A DNA stretch of 9,815 nucleotides from Candidatus Stygibacter frigidus (GTDB taxonomy: Bacteria; Cloacimonadota; Cloacimonadia; Cloacimonadales; TCS61). Below are positions 1 through 7,210 of the stretch, in pieces (within the stretch, counting starts at the first letter, position 1; every line of letters starts with the position of its first letter). Made by a program: the position numbers and the translations under genes. The notes beneath the pieces are model-generated. The model saw nothing but the letters and a program-made list of their open reading frames with translations, made no database searches and was not told the origin of the DNA. The DNA lies in NCBI GenBank assembly GCA_030765325.1, contig JAVCCT010000094.1, positions 1 through 9,815 on the forward strand. The letters are read 5' to 3'.

Positions 1-45
1 AATAATGTCAGTATGTGCTAAGTTGTTGGGGGAGATGTCTGGCAT

Positions 46-81
46 ATAGGACTTATAGGTCGTATAGGGCTTATAAGAAAT
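46..81. repeat. Four tandem 9-bp units in the ribH leader
   Basis: Four consecutive 9-base units can be read at 46-54 (ATAGGACTT), 55-63 (ATAGGTCGT), 64-72 (ATAGGGCTT) and 73-81 (ATAAGAAAT). They share the core ATARG, and units 1 and 3 differ at a single base. The last unit is the most decayed. Units 1 and 3 plus their flanks form a near-identical 15-base repeat (45-59 and 63-77), and CTTATAAG at 70-77 is self-complementary. The array lies about 90 bases before ribH. Its function is unknown; it may be a decayed minisatellite or a binding array. Confidence 0.6.
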
Positions 82-106
82 AATGGCATCAACAGTCAAA
101 AAAGGC

Positions 107-133
107 TTGCCTGAATAAAAACAATAATATTAA
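107..133 (+). promoter_or_regulatory. Weak candidate promoter for the operon
   Basis: TTGCCT at 107-112 (4/6 to the sigma-70 -35 box) is followed after 15 bases by TATTAA at 128-133 (4/6 to the -10 box), about 38 bases before the ribH ATG. The spacing is short and the surrounding DNA is very AT-rich, so chance matches are likely. No FMN riboswitch core is visible in this leader. The placement fits the start of the gene block, but the promoter itself is tentative. Confidence 0.2.
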
Positions 134-160
134 TGACTTTGAGAAATATTATAAATACTG

Positions 161-165
161 GGAGG
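161..165 (+). promoter_or_regulatory. Ribosome binding site that fixes the ribH start
   Basis: GGAGG is an almost perfect Shine-Dalgarno core with a five-base spacer to the ATG at 171. It overlaps the first base of the upstream in-frame GTG (165), which therefore cannot be the start served by this site. Confidence 0.8.
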
Positions 166-170
166 TGCAA

Positions 171-632
171 ATGCGAAACTTAGAAGGTAAATTAGTCAGC
201 AGTGGTGGGCGTTATGCGATTATAGTGAGCCGATTTAATGAACTGATAAACAGTAAACTTCTTTCTGGAGCAAAGGACTGTCTATTGCGTCATGATGTGA
301 AGGATGAAGAAATAGATGTTATCTGGGTACCCGGGGCATTTGAAATACCTTTGGTGGCAGATAAATTATGTGAGAAAAAATATGCTGCAGTAATTGCCCT
401 GGGGACAGTGATCCGTGGTGCAACTCCACATTTTAATTATGTAAGTGCCGAAGTGAGTAAAGGTATAGCCCAGGTATCGCTTAAGCATGGCAAGCCGGTG
501 ATTTTTGGAGTACTTACCACAGATACAATCGAGCAGGCAATAGAACGAGCCGGTACAAAATCTGGCAATAAAGGCTGGGATGCAGCAATTTCTGCGCTTG
601 AGATGGTAAATCTTTTGAAGGAAATAAAATAG
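171..632 (+). CDS. ribH: 6,7-dimethyl-8-ribityllumazine synthase
   Basis: This is the penultimate enzyme of riboflavin synthesis. It condenses 5-amino-6-ribitylamino-uracil with 3,4-dihydroxy-2-butanone 4-phosphate in the cytoplasm, usually as a pentamer or 60-mer shell. From the ATG at 171 it is 153 residues, the normal family length. Visible signatures are SRFNELI (20-26), VPGAFEIP (53-60), the active-site stretch GTVIRGATPHFNYV (78-91) with the catalytic His at 87, and FGVLTTDTIEQAIERAG (112-128) with the phosphate-binding Arg at 126. The usual Glu in RGET is Ala here, and the usual Asp of HFDYV is Asn. The start was set at 171 because GGAGG (161-165) sits five bases before it; the in-frame GTG at 165 lies inside that ribosome site. 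The ribH-nusB pairing is common in bacteria. No other riboflavin gene is in the window. Confidence 0.96.
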   Translation: MRNLEGKLVSSGGRYAIIVSRFNELINSKLLSGAKDCLLRHDVKDEEIDVIWVPGAFEIPLVADKLCEKKYAAVIALGTVIRGATPHFNYVSAEVSKGIAQVSLKHGKPVIFGVLTTDTIEQAIERAGTKSGNKGWDAAISALEMVNLLKEIK

Positions 633-1103
633 ATGGGTTTAAGACGTAAGAGTAGAGAGATTGCATTTAAGGTATTATATAGCCTGGAATATGCGGATAC
701 TAATGAGATACTTGGACATCTGGAGCTATTGGAATTTTATCCAGATAAGCTTAAGGAAGTGATGGATGAATTTGAAAGGCAGCCAGATCCACGAGTTTCT
801 GAATTTGCAGAATTTATTATCCGTAATACGATTCTGCATGAGGAAGAGATTGACAGACTGATTGCGCTTTATTCAAAGAACTGGAGCTTAGACAGACTGG
901 CAGTAACAGATAAATCACTTTTGAGAATGGGTATATTTGAGATATTATTTACCGAAACTCCGGCAGCTATCATCATGGATGAAGTAATTGAAATCGCCAA
1001 AAGGTTCTGTTCCGAAAGTTCAGGCAAGTTCATCAATGGCGTCTTGAATGCAGCAGCTAATTACGGTGAGACCTCAAAAGCTGATAAGAAAGAGGAAATT
1101 TAA
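633..1103 (+). CDS. nusB: Transcription antitermination factor NusB
   Basis: This small, all-helical RNA-binding protein joins NusE (ribosomal protein S10) on boxA RNA to keep RNA polymerase elongating through rRNA operons. At 156 residues it is slightly longer than many NusB proteins. The N-terminal basic helix (RRKSREIAFKVLYSLEY, 4-20), the central NWSLDRLAVTDKSLLRMG block (83-100) and the C-terminal DEVIEIAKRF...SGKFINGVL block (116-138) are all typical. The last dozen residues are charged and probably disordered. Its ATG directly abuts the ribH stop codon (TAGATG), with AAGGAA at 618-623 inside ribH as ribosome site, so translation is probably coupled to ribH. Confidence 0.95.
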   Translation: MGLRRKSREIAFKVLYSLEYADTNEILGHLELLEFYPDKLKEVMDEFERQPDPRVSEFAEFIIRNTILHEEEIDRLIALYSKNWSLDRLAVTDKSLLRMGIFEILFTETPAAIIMDEVIEIAKRFCSESSGKFINGVLNAAANYGETSKADKKEEI

Positions 1104-1106
1104 GAA

Positions 1107-2003
1107 ATGGGTCAGATACGTTGTGAGATCGGGTTAATAGTTTATAATGAAGCGGATAATATTGGAAGATTGATCCAGGCATTGGAGCAGCAGGAGCTTG
1201 ATCAGGTAGTGATAGACCGCATTATCGTGGTATCCAGTGCCTGTCATGATGGCACCGATGATATAGTCCGCGAGAAGATGAAGCTTAATGACCGGATTGA
1301 ACTGATCACAGAAGCTGAGCGAAATGGTAAGTCAGCAGCTATCAATAAATTTCTGGCAGTGGCAAAAAGCGAGATATTGATCGTGGAAAGTGGTGATACA
1401 TTGCCGGCAAAAGATACTATCGAGAAGCTGGTGAGAGCCTTTGCTGATAAGAATATCGGAGCTACCGGAGGCAGACCAGTTCCAGAAAATAATCGCAAAG
1501 GATTAACAGGACATCTGGTTCATATTCTTTGGGAGATGCATCACTTAATGGCTCTGAAATCTCCTAAGCTGGGTGAGATGATAGCATTTCGCAATATATT
1601 TCCAGCAATACCTTCTCATAGTGCAGTAGATGAAGCCAGTATTGAAGCGATCATACTAGAGCATGGACTTGCATTGCAATACGTTGATGATGCTATTGTA
1701 TATAATAAGGGACCAGAGAAATTCAGTGAATATTTGAGTCAGCGCAGGCGCATAGCCAGCGGGCATTTATGGTTAAAAGATAACCAGCAATATAACGTGG
1801 CATCACAGGATTCCGGATTACTGTTTAGAATAATGAAAAAGCAATTTAGAGACAGACCAGGAGAATGGTTTTATTTGATATTATCTATCAAAGTAGAGAT
1901 ATTAAGCCGTTTTCTGGGCTGGTGGGACTTGAATATATTGAGAAAGAATCCCTTTAAATGGGATATAGCAGCTACGAGCAAAAATATAAAAAGAGAAATA
2001 TAA
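1107..2003 (+). CDS. Family 2 glycosyltransferase (GT-A fold)
   Basis: This is a predicted inverting sugar transferase that uses a nucleotide sugar; acceptor and donor cannot be read from sequence. The 298 residues show the GT2 start IGLIVYNEADNI (8-19), the nucleotide-binding strand IIVVSSACHDGTDDIV (39-54), ERNGKSAAIN (71-80), the metal-site equivalent VESGD (93-97), GATGGRPVP (118-126), a likely catalytic-base region around VDE (174-176), and a QRRRIASGH segment (212-220) resembling the Q-x-x-R-W region of processive GT2 enzymes. The usual VDDGSTDGT is altered to VSSACHDGT, losing the first acidic pair. A hydrophobic stretch (253-273) may bind the membrane peripherally; there is no clear multi-pass domain. 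It follows nusB by 3 bases (AGAGGA at 1091-1096 as ribosome site) and precedes the radical SAM gene by one base, suggesting a shared pathway with it. Confidence 0.85.
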   Translation: MGQIRCEIGLIVYNEADNIGRLIQALEQQELDQVVIDRIIVVSSACHDGTDDIVREKMKLNDRIELITEAERNGKSAAINKFLAVAKSEILIVESGDTLPAKDTIEKLVRAFADKNIGATGGRPVPENNRKGLTGHLVHILWEMHHLMALKSPKLGEMIAFRNIFPAIPSHSAVDEASIEAIILEHGLALQYVDDAIVYNKGPEKFSEYLSQRRRIASGHLWLKDNQQYNVASQDSGLLFRIMKKQFRDRPGEWFYLILSIKVEILSRFLGWWDLNILRKNPFKWDIAATSKNIKREI

Positions 2004-2004
2004 A

Positions 2005-3087
2005 GTGCTGGAAATATTACCAAAGATATTAAAGTATAAACTGGCATATGCCAAGGGTGGACGGACACCTTTGCCTATGAATTACACGATCAGTCTGCTG
2101 TATACCTGCAATTCGCGTTGCAGTACCTGCAATATATATGAAAAGAAGGCAAAGAATCTTACCTTATCAGAATATAAAGAGATATTTAAGCATTTAGGCA
2201 AATCACCTTACTGGATAACTTTCAGTGGGGGAGAGCCATTTTTGCGAACTGATATAGATGATATCTGCAAAGCAGTATATAAGCAATGCAGACCTGCTAT
2301 TATCAATATTCCCACGAATGGGATATTAACTGAACTGATAATTGAGAAAGTGCAAAATATCACCAGTTCATGCCCCAAAACGCAATTTGTGATCAATTTA
2401 TCAATAGATGGAATTGGTGAGCAACATGATAAGATCAGAAATGTGGAAGGTAACTATGAAAAAGTGATAGCTACTTATCATGGTTTGAAAGCATTGAAGG
2501 CGAAAAATCTATCAATAGGAATTCACACAGTTATCTCAGCCTTGAATGTAGGAGATTTTCATAGTATAGCCAGTGAACTGATCCAGCTAAAACCTGATTC
2601 ATATATAACAGAGATAGCAGAAGAGCGGGAGGAACTGGACACGATGGGAGCAGATATAACACCTGATATGGTTTCATATAAGGCAGCGATAGATTTTTTG
2701 ATCCATCGCATCAAGAATGGCAGATATAAAGGAATAGGCAAGATCACTGAAGCCTTTAGAATAGAATATTATGAACTGGTAAAATTGATAATGCGCGATC
2801 ATAAGCAGATCATCCCCTGTTATTCGGGGGTCACTTCTGCCCAGATCTCACCAGATGGCGATATCTGGAGCTGCTGCATAAAAGCAAGATCACTGGGAAA
2901 TCTGCGGGAGAATGATTATGATTTTAGACGCATCTGGAGTGATCATAATGCTATTCTGGAACGTCAATCAATAAAAAATATGGAATGCTGGTGTCCACTT
3001 GCTAATGCAGGATACACTAATATGCTGATGAATATTCCCATCCTGATGAGGGTATTTTACCGCAGCTTTATTAAATGGTATAATTAG
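2005..3087 (+). CDS. Radical SAM protein with SPASM-like C-terminal cysteines
   Basis: This is a 360-residue radical SAM enzyme of the MoaA/SPASM type, which uses a 4Fe-4S cluster and S-adenosylmethionine to make a 5'-deoxyadenosyl radical; its substrate is unknown. The cluster motif is CxxxCxxC at Cys35, Cys39 and Cys42. SGGEP (74-78) is the SAM-binding glycine motif, and NLSIDG (131-136) is typical of the barrel. The C-terminal part has PCYSG with Cys272, PDGDIWSCC (283-291) and CWC (328-330), plus LGNLREN (298-304). This matches a SPASM/twitch auxiliary cluster, though shorter in cysteines than a full SPASM. The start is the GTG at 2005, one base after the glycosyltransferase stop and behind only a weak AAAGAGA. 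The next in-frame ATG (2077) would leave just ten residues before the cluster and cut the first strand. No peptide precursor gene is seen nearby, so peptide maturation is not favoured; modification of a sugar or lipid-linked glycan is one possibility. Confidence 0.85.
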   Translation: MLEILPKILKYKLAYAKGGRTPLPMNYTISLLYTCNSRCSTCNIYEKKAKNLTLSEYKEIFKHLGKSPYWITFSGGEPFLRTDIDDICKAVYKQCRPAIINIPTNGILTELIIEKVQNITSSCPKTQFVINLSIDGIGEQHDKIRNVEGNYEKVIATYHGLKALKAKNLSIGIHTVISALNVGDFHSIASELIQLKPDSYITEIAEEREELDTMGADITPDMVSYKAAIDFLIHRIKNGRYKGIGKITEAFRIEYYELVKLIMRDHKQIIPCYSGVTSAQISPDGDIWSCCIKARSLGNLRENDYDFRRIWSDHNAILERQSIKNMECWCPLANAGYTNMLMNIPILMRVFYRSFIKWYN

Positions 3088-3099
3088 AAGGGAAATGCG

Positions 3100-4533
3100 A
3101 TGATCAAGATATTTGATAGTTCCAAAAATTTCCCGGGCAATTATATCTACCTGGATCACTTTCCGGGTCAAAACAGGAATATTATGCTCTTATTAAGCCA
3201 TCATTCAGAAGATAGCTTTAGCAGTCAAATACTGGAGAATCTGTTAAGTGAGATAATAGAGCTTGATCTTGATAACATATCTGAAGATAAGATCATTTCA
3301 GCCTTACAGAGCTTTTTTGTAGAGATCAATTGGCGCATATATTCTTTATTAGGTCAAAGACCTGATCTGGAGCGAGGAGTATCATTATTTTTAGGGGTCA
3401 TGGAGAATGATCGGTTATATTTTGTTCAATTTGGCAGATATTTCATGGGTATATTTGAGAAAACAGAATTCAAGGAAATAGGGCGGAAATGGGATAATCT
3501 GGCAATGACATCACGAGATGACCTGATGCTTTTGGGTTCCCGAGATGTGGATATTGCAGTAAAAGTAGAACAGATTATAATCCCTGAAAGCAGTTATTTT
3601 CTGGTGATAGATAATAGTGCAGCAATGCTTCTTAAGAACCTGGGTCTTAATTATTTGAGTATTAATGAGCATCTGAATCAATTAAAAGCAAAAGATAAAT
3701 TTGGATTTTTATTATTGAAATTCTGGGAACAGAAAGCATCCAGTAATACTCCCTGGCGCCGCAGGAAAAGAGTAAATCGAACAGCAACGATATTATTGAT
3801 TTTGATAATTTTAAGTGCTGCTTATGTATATTATGGTAAAAACCTGATTGATGATCTATTCAGCCGGCTTAAATTTACGCGTAATGAATTTACACGTAAT
3901 GACATCAAGGAGCAATTTTTTTTACTCCAGGAGCAGGCGCAGGATCTATTGAATCAACTTGCTAATGAGGATATGAATATCGCTATATTCCCTCAGCAGA
4001 AAATATTAATGGAATCAGACTGGGAGATGAATATCACCAGGGATTTCAGCAGCAATACTTGTTTTGATTATCGGGGTATTTATGCTGCAAGTGGCAGATC
4101 CATGTATCAGATCGACAAACGAAATGCAGAGATCAAATGGGAAAAAAGTTTTGATTCAAAAATCGAGGTGTTGCGGTTGGTGGATGCCAATCGCATTCTG
4201 GTATCACTTGCAGATGGCAAATTGATATGTCTTAATCGAGATGATGGCAAGCAGATATGGGAAGCAGAATATGATATTCCTGACACATACAGCCTGCAAC
4301 AGGGATTGAGTGTGATAAGCCTAAATCAATATCGTCAATTAGATGATAGCGTGTTTTTGATCTTTGAAGGCAAAAAACTTACATTATCTCAAGTGAGATC
4401 GGGAGAAGTGATCTCTGAATTTGAAAACGATAAGAAAATAGATGGGATCAGTGAATATGATGTACTTGATAAATGCATCTATATCACTGCCGGGAATAAA
4501 TTGAAAAAGATAAATATAAAAGTTAAAACATGA
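3100..4533 (+). CDS. One-pass membrane protein: degenerate PP2C-like domain plus PQQ-type beta repeats
   Basis: No named family was recognised; the architecture is read from sequence. Residues about 25-205 follow the PP2C (PPM) phosphatase pattern: a strand NIMLLLSHH where VxDGxGG normally sits, a helix like LxxAxxxxNxxIY (69-81), GVSLFLGVMENDRLYFVQFGRY (93-114) where GTTxxxxxxxxxxxxxxxGDSR is usual, and YFLVIDNSAAMLL (166-178) in place of the TDG strand. Most catalytic Asp positions are lost, so it is probably a pseudophosphatase. RRRKR (220-224) precedes a single membrane helix (about 228-246), which predicts an inside N-terminus and outside C-terminus. After a linker (250-290) come PQQ-like repeats, clearest at 327-349 (YAASGRSMYQID...IKWEKS) and 366-388 (LVSLADGKLICLN...GKQIW). 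The propeller looks short, four blades at most. Ribosome site AAGGGA is at 3088-3093. Its role, perhaps sensing envelope state or a ligand, is speculative. Confidence 0.6.
   Translation: MIKIFDSSKNFPGNYIYLDHFPGQNRNIMLLLSHHSEDSFSSQILENLLSEIIELDLDNISEDKIISALQSFFVEINWRIYSLLGQRPDLERGVSLFLGVMENDRLYFVQFGRYFMGIFEKTEFKEIGRKWDNLAMTSRDDLMLLGSRDVDIAVKVEQIIIPESSYFLVIDNSAAMLLKNLGLNYLSINEHLNQLKAKDKFGFLLLKFWEQKASSNTPWRRRKRVNRTATILLILIILSAAYVYYGKNLIDDLFSRLKFTRNEFTRNDIKEQFFLLQEQAQDLLNQLANEDMNIAIFPQQKILMESDWEMNITRDFSSNTCFDYRGIYAASGRSMYQIDKRNAEIKWEKSFDSKIEVLRLVDANRILVSLADGKLICLNRDDGKQIWEAEYDIPDTYSLQQGLSVISLNQYRQLDDSVFLIFEGKKLTLSQVRSGEVISEFENDKKIDGISEYDVLDKCIYITAGNKLKKINIKVKT
3874..3903 (+). repeat. 15-bp tandem duplication in the membrane-protein linker
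   Basis: Bases 3874-3888 and 3889-3903 are adjacent 15-base copies differing at two positions. They encode FTRNE and FTRND just after the membrane helix of the PP2C-like/PQQ protein. The reading frame is kept. It looks like a recent in-frame slippage duplication in a tolerant linker. Confidence 0.7.
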
Positions 4534-4546
4534 GGAAAATAGAGTT

Positions 4547-7198
4547 ATGGATATTAAGAAACAATATGAACCGCAGGAAATAGAAAAAAAGTGGTATGAC
4601 CACTGGATAGAGAAAGGGTATTTTACCCCGAAGATAGATAAAAGTAAGAAGCCCTATACAATATTGATCCCACCACCAAATGTGACGGGGCATCTTCACA
4701 TGGGTCACGTACTAAATAACACAATACAAGACGTTATGATCCGTTATAAAAGAATGACAGGAGTTCCCACATTATGGCTTCCAGGAGTGGATCATGCGGG
4801 AATAGCGACCCAGAACGTAGTAGAGAAGGAACTTGCAAAAGAGGGTAAAACTCGGCATGATATTGGCAGAGAAGCACTTCTGGAAAGGATCTGGGAATGG
4901 AAGCATGCCAAAGGCGGTAGAATAATCCAACAGCTTAAAAAGCTGGGAGCATCTTGCGACTGGACACGTCAGCGTTTTACAATGGATGATCAATTATCTG
5001 AATCAGTGAAAGAAGTGTTTATTAGTCTTTATGAAAAAGGCTTGATCTATAAAGGCAAGAGGATAATCAATTGGTGTCCACGCTGTGTTACTGCACTTGC
5101 CAATGATGAAGTGGAACACGAAGATGAAGCTGGAAAATTATGGGAGATCAGATATCCTGTAAAAGAAAGTGATGCTTATATATCTGTGGAAACCACCAGA
5201 CCAGAGACAATGCTGGGAGATACGGCAATAGCAGTAAATCCTGCTGATGATCGCTATAAAGGAATGATAGGAAAAACCGTGATCCTGCCACTTATGAATA
5301 AGGAAATACCAATTATAGCTGATGATTATGTGGATATGGAATTTGGTTCAGGATGCGTTAAGATAACCCCTGCGCATGATCCTAATGATTTTGAGGTAGG
5401 ACAAAGACATGATCTGGAGCAGATACTGGTAATTGATGAGCATGGAATAATGAATGAAAATACCCCTGGAAAATATCAGGGTATGGATAGATATCAATGT
5501 CGTAAGGCAATATTGGAAGATCTAAAGGAACTGGGTTTACTTGGTAAAATAACAGAGCATCAACATGCTGTGGGACATTGTTACCGATGTGATACAGCAA
5601 TTGAGCCTTATCTTTCTGATCAATGGTTCGTAAAGATGAAACCCATGGCTGAAAAAGCTATTGAGGTGGTTAATAGCGGGCAGGTAAAATTTCAGCCGGA
5701 ACGCTGGATAAAAGTCTATCTGCACTGGATGGAAAATATCCGTGACTGGTGCATATCACGTCAAATATGGTGGGGACACAGAATACCAGCCTATTATTGT
5801 GAATCTTGCGAAAAGATGGTTATCGCAAAAGAGACACCTGAAACTTGTCCTGATTGCGGTAAGCATGAATTCAGGCAGGATGAAGATGTACTTGATACCT
5901 GGTTCAGCAGCTGGCTGTGGCCCTTTAGTACATTGGGTTGGCCCAAAGAGACTGAAGACCTTAAATATTTCCTACCTACTAATCTACTGGTTACAGCTCC
6001 CGGCATCATCTATCTGTGGGTAGCCAGAATGATCATGAGTACTCTGGAATTTAGAGGAGTGATCCCGTTTGACACAGTGCTTTTGCATGGTATGGTCTTA
6101 GATGAGAATGGCAGAAAGATGTCAAAGAGCCTGGGTAATTCACCTGACCCTATTGATATTATCGATAGTGTTGGAGCTGATGCTTTACGCTTTTCCATGA
6201 TCTATAACACACCTAAGGGACAAGACAGCTATTATGGAGAGAACATCCTGGAGACGGGGCGTAATTTTGCTAATAAGATATGGAATGCATTTAGATATAT
6301 AATGATGAATGTGGAAAACATCGAAGGCAGTTTGACAGAATCTGAGCTGGAAATGGAACTTGCTGATAGATGGATCTATAGCAGATTGCAGCAGACCATT
6401 GCCAAAGCAGAAGAATGCTATGAAAACATCCGGTTAAATGATGCTGCCCTATTGATCCAGGAATTTATCTGGAAGGAATTTTGCAGCTGGTATCTGGAAT
6501 TATCGAAGGAACGCATCTATAATGATGAAAATCCTGCAGGGCAAAAGACTGTGAAATATATTCTGCTTGATATATTGCAGAATTCCATGCGACTATTGCA
6601 GCCCTTGATGCCCTTCATTGCGGAAGAAATCTGGGATAATCTTAAAAACTGGGTACCGAATCTGGAGGAATCAGTTGTGATAGCCTGCTTCCCGGCAAGC
6701 GATGAAACTAAGATAGCTGAAGATATAGAAGCAGAGATGTCTATGATCCAGGAATCAATCACAGTGATCAGGAATTTGCGGAAGCAGGTTAATCTGCCAC
6801 CTAAGATTCAGGTAAAAGTTTTCATTAAAACTGTAACTGATGATCAGGATAAATTGCTGAAAGAAAATCTTAATTACTTTAGTAAACTGGCAAATGTGTT
6901 CGAGATTGATGCTGGGAAGGAAATGGCTAAACCTGAGGGTGCATTAGCAGATGTGGTTATGGGAATGGAGATATATCTTCCCTTGAGCGGATTGATAGAT
7001 GTGGAAGCAGAGCGGAAGCGCTTGCAAAAGCAGATCGATAAACTGGAAATAGAATTAAAAAAGATTAATGGAAAACTGCAAAATGAGAAGTTCATAAGCA
7101 GTGCCCCGGAAAATATCGTTAAAAAAGAAAGAGAAAAGTATGATGAAGTTAAGACCAAATATGATAAGACTTTGGAACTTCTAAACGGTTTAAATTAA
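4547..7198 (+). CDS. valS: Valyl-tRNA synthetase
   Basis: This enzyme charges tRNA-Val with valine in the cytoplasm and hydrolyses mischarged Thr-tRNA. Its 883 residues match the shorter bacterial form. The class I signatures are HMGH (51-54) within PPPNVTGHLHMGH (42-54), and KMSKS (524-528). The CP1 editing domain spans about 195-345, with ETTRPETMLGDTAIAV (215-230) and the KITPAHDPNDFE stretch (272-283). Probable zinc ligands are Cys177/180 paired with Cys345/348, plus a complete Cx2C...Cx2C ribbon at Cys418/421/434/437 before DEDVLDTWFSS (445-455). The anticodon-binding helices follow from about 605, and a charged C-terminal coiled coil (about 818-880) ends the protein. LVTAPGIIYLWVARM (481-495) carries TAPGII where many ValRS have TGYDII. 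The ribosome site GAGGAAA (4532-4538) overlaps the stop of the preceding gene, so the two are likely coupled. Confidence 0.98.
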   Translation: MDIKKQYEPQEIEKKWYDHWIEKGYFTPKIDKSKKPYTILIPPPNVTGHLHMGHVLNNTIQDVMIRYKRMTGVPTLWLPGVDHAGIATQNVVEKELAKEGKTRHDIGREALLERIWEWKHAKGGRIIQQLKKLGASCDWTRQRFTMDDQLSESVKEVFISLYEKGLIYKGKRIINWCPRCVTALANDEVEHEDEAGKLWEIRYPVKESDAYISVETTRPETMLGDTAIAVNPADDRYKGMIGKTVILPLMNKEIPIIADDYVDMEFGSGCVKITPAHDPNDFEVGQRHDLEQILVIDEHGIMNENTPGKYQGMDRYQCRKAILEDLKELGLLGKITEHQHAVGHCYRCDTAIEPYLSDQWFVKMKPMAEKAIEVVNSGQVKFQPERWIKVYLHWMENIRDWCISRQIWWGHRIPAYYCESCEKMVIAKETPETCPDCGKHEFRQDEDVLDTWFSSWLWPFSTLGWPKETEDLKYFLPTNLLVTAPGIIYLWVARMIMSTLEFRGVIPFDTVLLHGMVLDENGRKMSKSLGNSPDPIDIIDSVGADALRFSMIYNTPKGQDSYYGENILETGRNFANKIWNAFRYIMMNVENIEGSLTESELEMELADRWIYSRLQQTIAKAEECYENIRLNDAALLIQEFIWKEFCSWYLELSKERIYNDENPAGQKTVKYILLDILQNSMRLLQPLMPFIAEEIWDNLKNWVPNLEESVVIACFPASDETKIAEDIEAEMSMIQESITVIRNLRKQVNLPPKIQVKVFIKTVTDDQDKLLKENLNYFSKLANVFEIDAGKEMAKPEGALADVVMGMEIYLPLSGLIDVEAERKRLQKQIDKLEIELKKINGKLQNEKFISSAPENIVKKEREKYDEVKTKYDKTLELLNGLN

Positions 7199-7210
7199 CA
7201 GGAGGATATA

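Noticed and set aside
46..81. CRISPR array
   Set aside because: The units are 9 bases with no spacers, so this is a short tandem repeat and not a CRISPR.
165..170. GTG as an alternative ribH start
   Set aside because: The GTG overlaps the GGAGG ribosome site; the ATG six bases later has ideal spacing.
1..170. FMN riboswitch in front of ribH
   Set aside because: No conserved RFN-element core such as the AGGGGCAG-type segments could be seen, and the leader is mostly AT-rich repeat and spacer.
2005..3100. RiPP precursor peptide next to the radical SAM gene
   Set aside because: The flanking gaps are 1 and 12 bases and hold no small gene. The other frames inside are antisense shadows.
3095..3103. 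ATG CGA TGA minimal frame overlapping the start of the membrane protein gene
   Set aside because: It is a two-codon frame overlapping the true ATG at 3100; it is most likely a coincidence of sequence.
4931..4945. Small hairpin CAGCTT-AAA-AAGCTG within valS
   Set aside because: Only six pairs around a three-base loop, no T-tract, and it falls in the coding sequence QLKKLG; expected by chance.
5742..6023. 93-codon second frame on the plus strand within valS
   Set aside because: It overlaps the conserved zinc-ribbon and DEDVLDTWFSS part of ValRS, has no ribosome site and no domain-like features.
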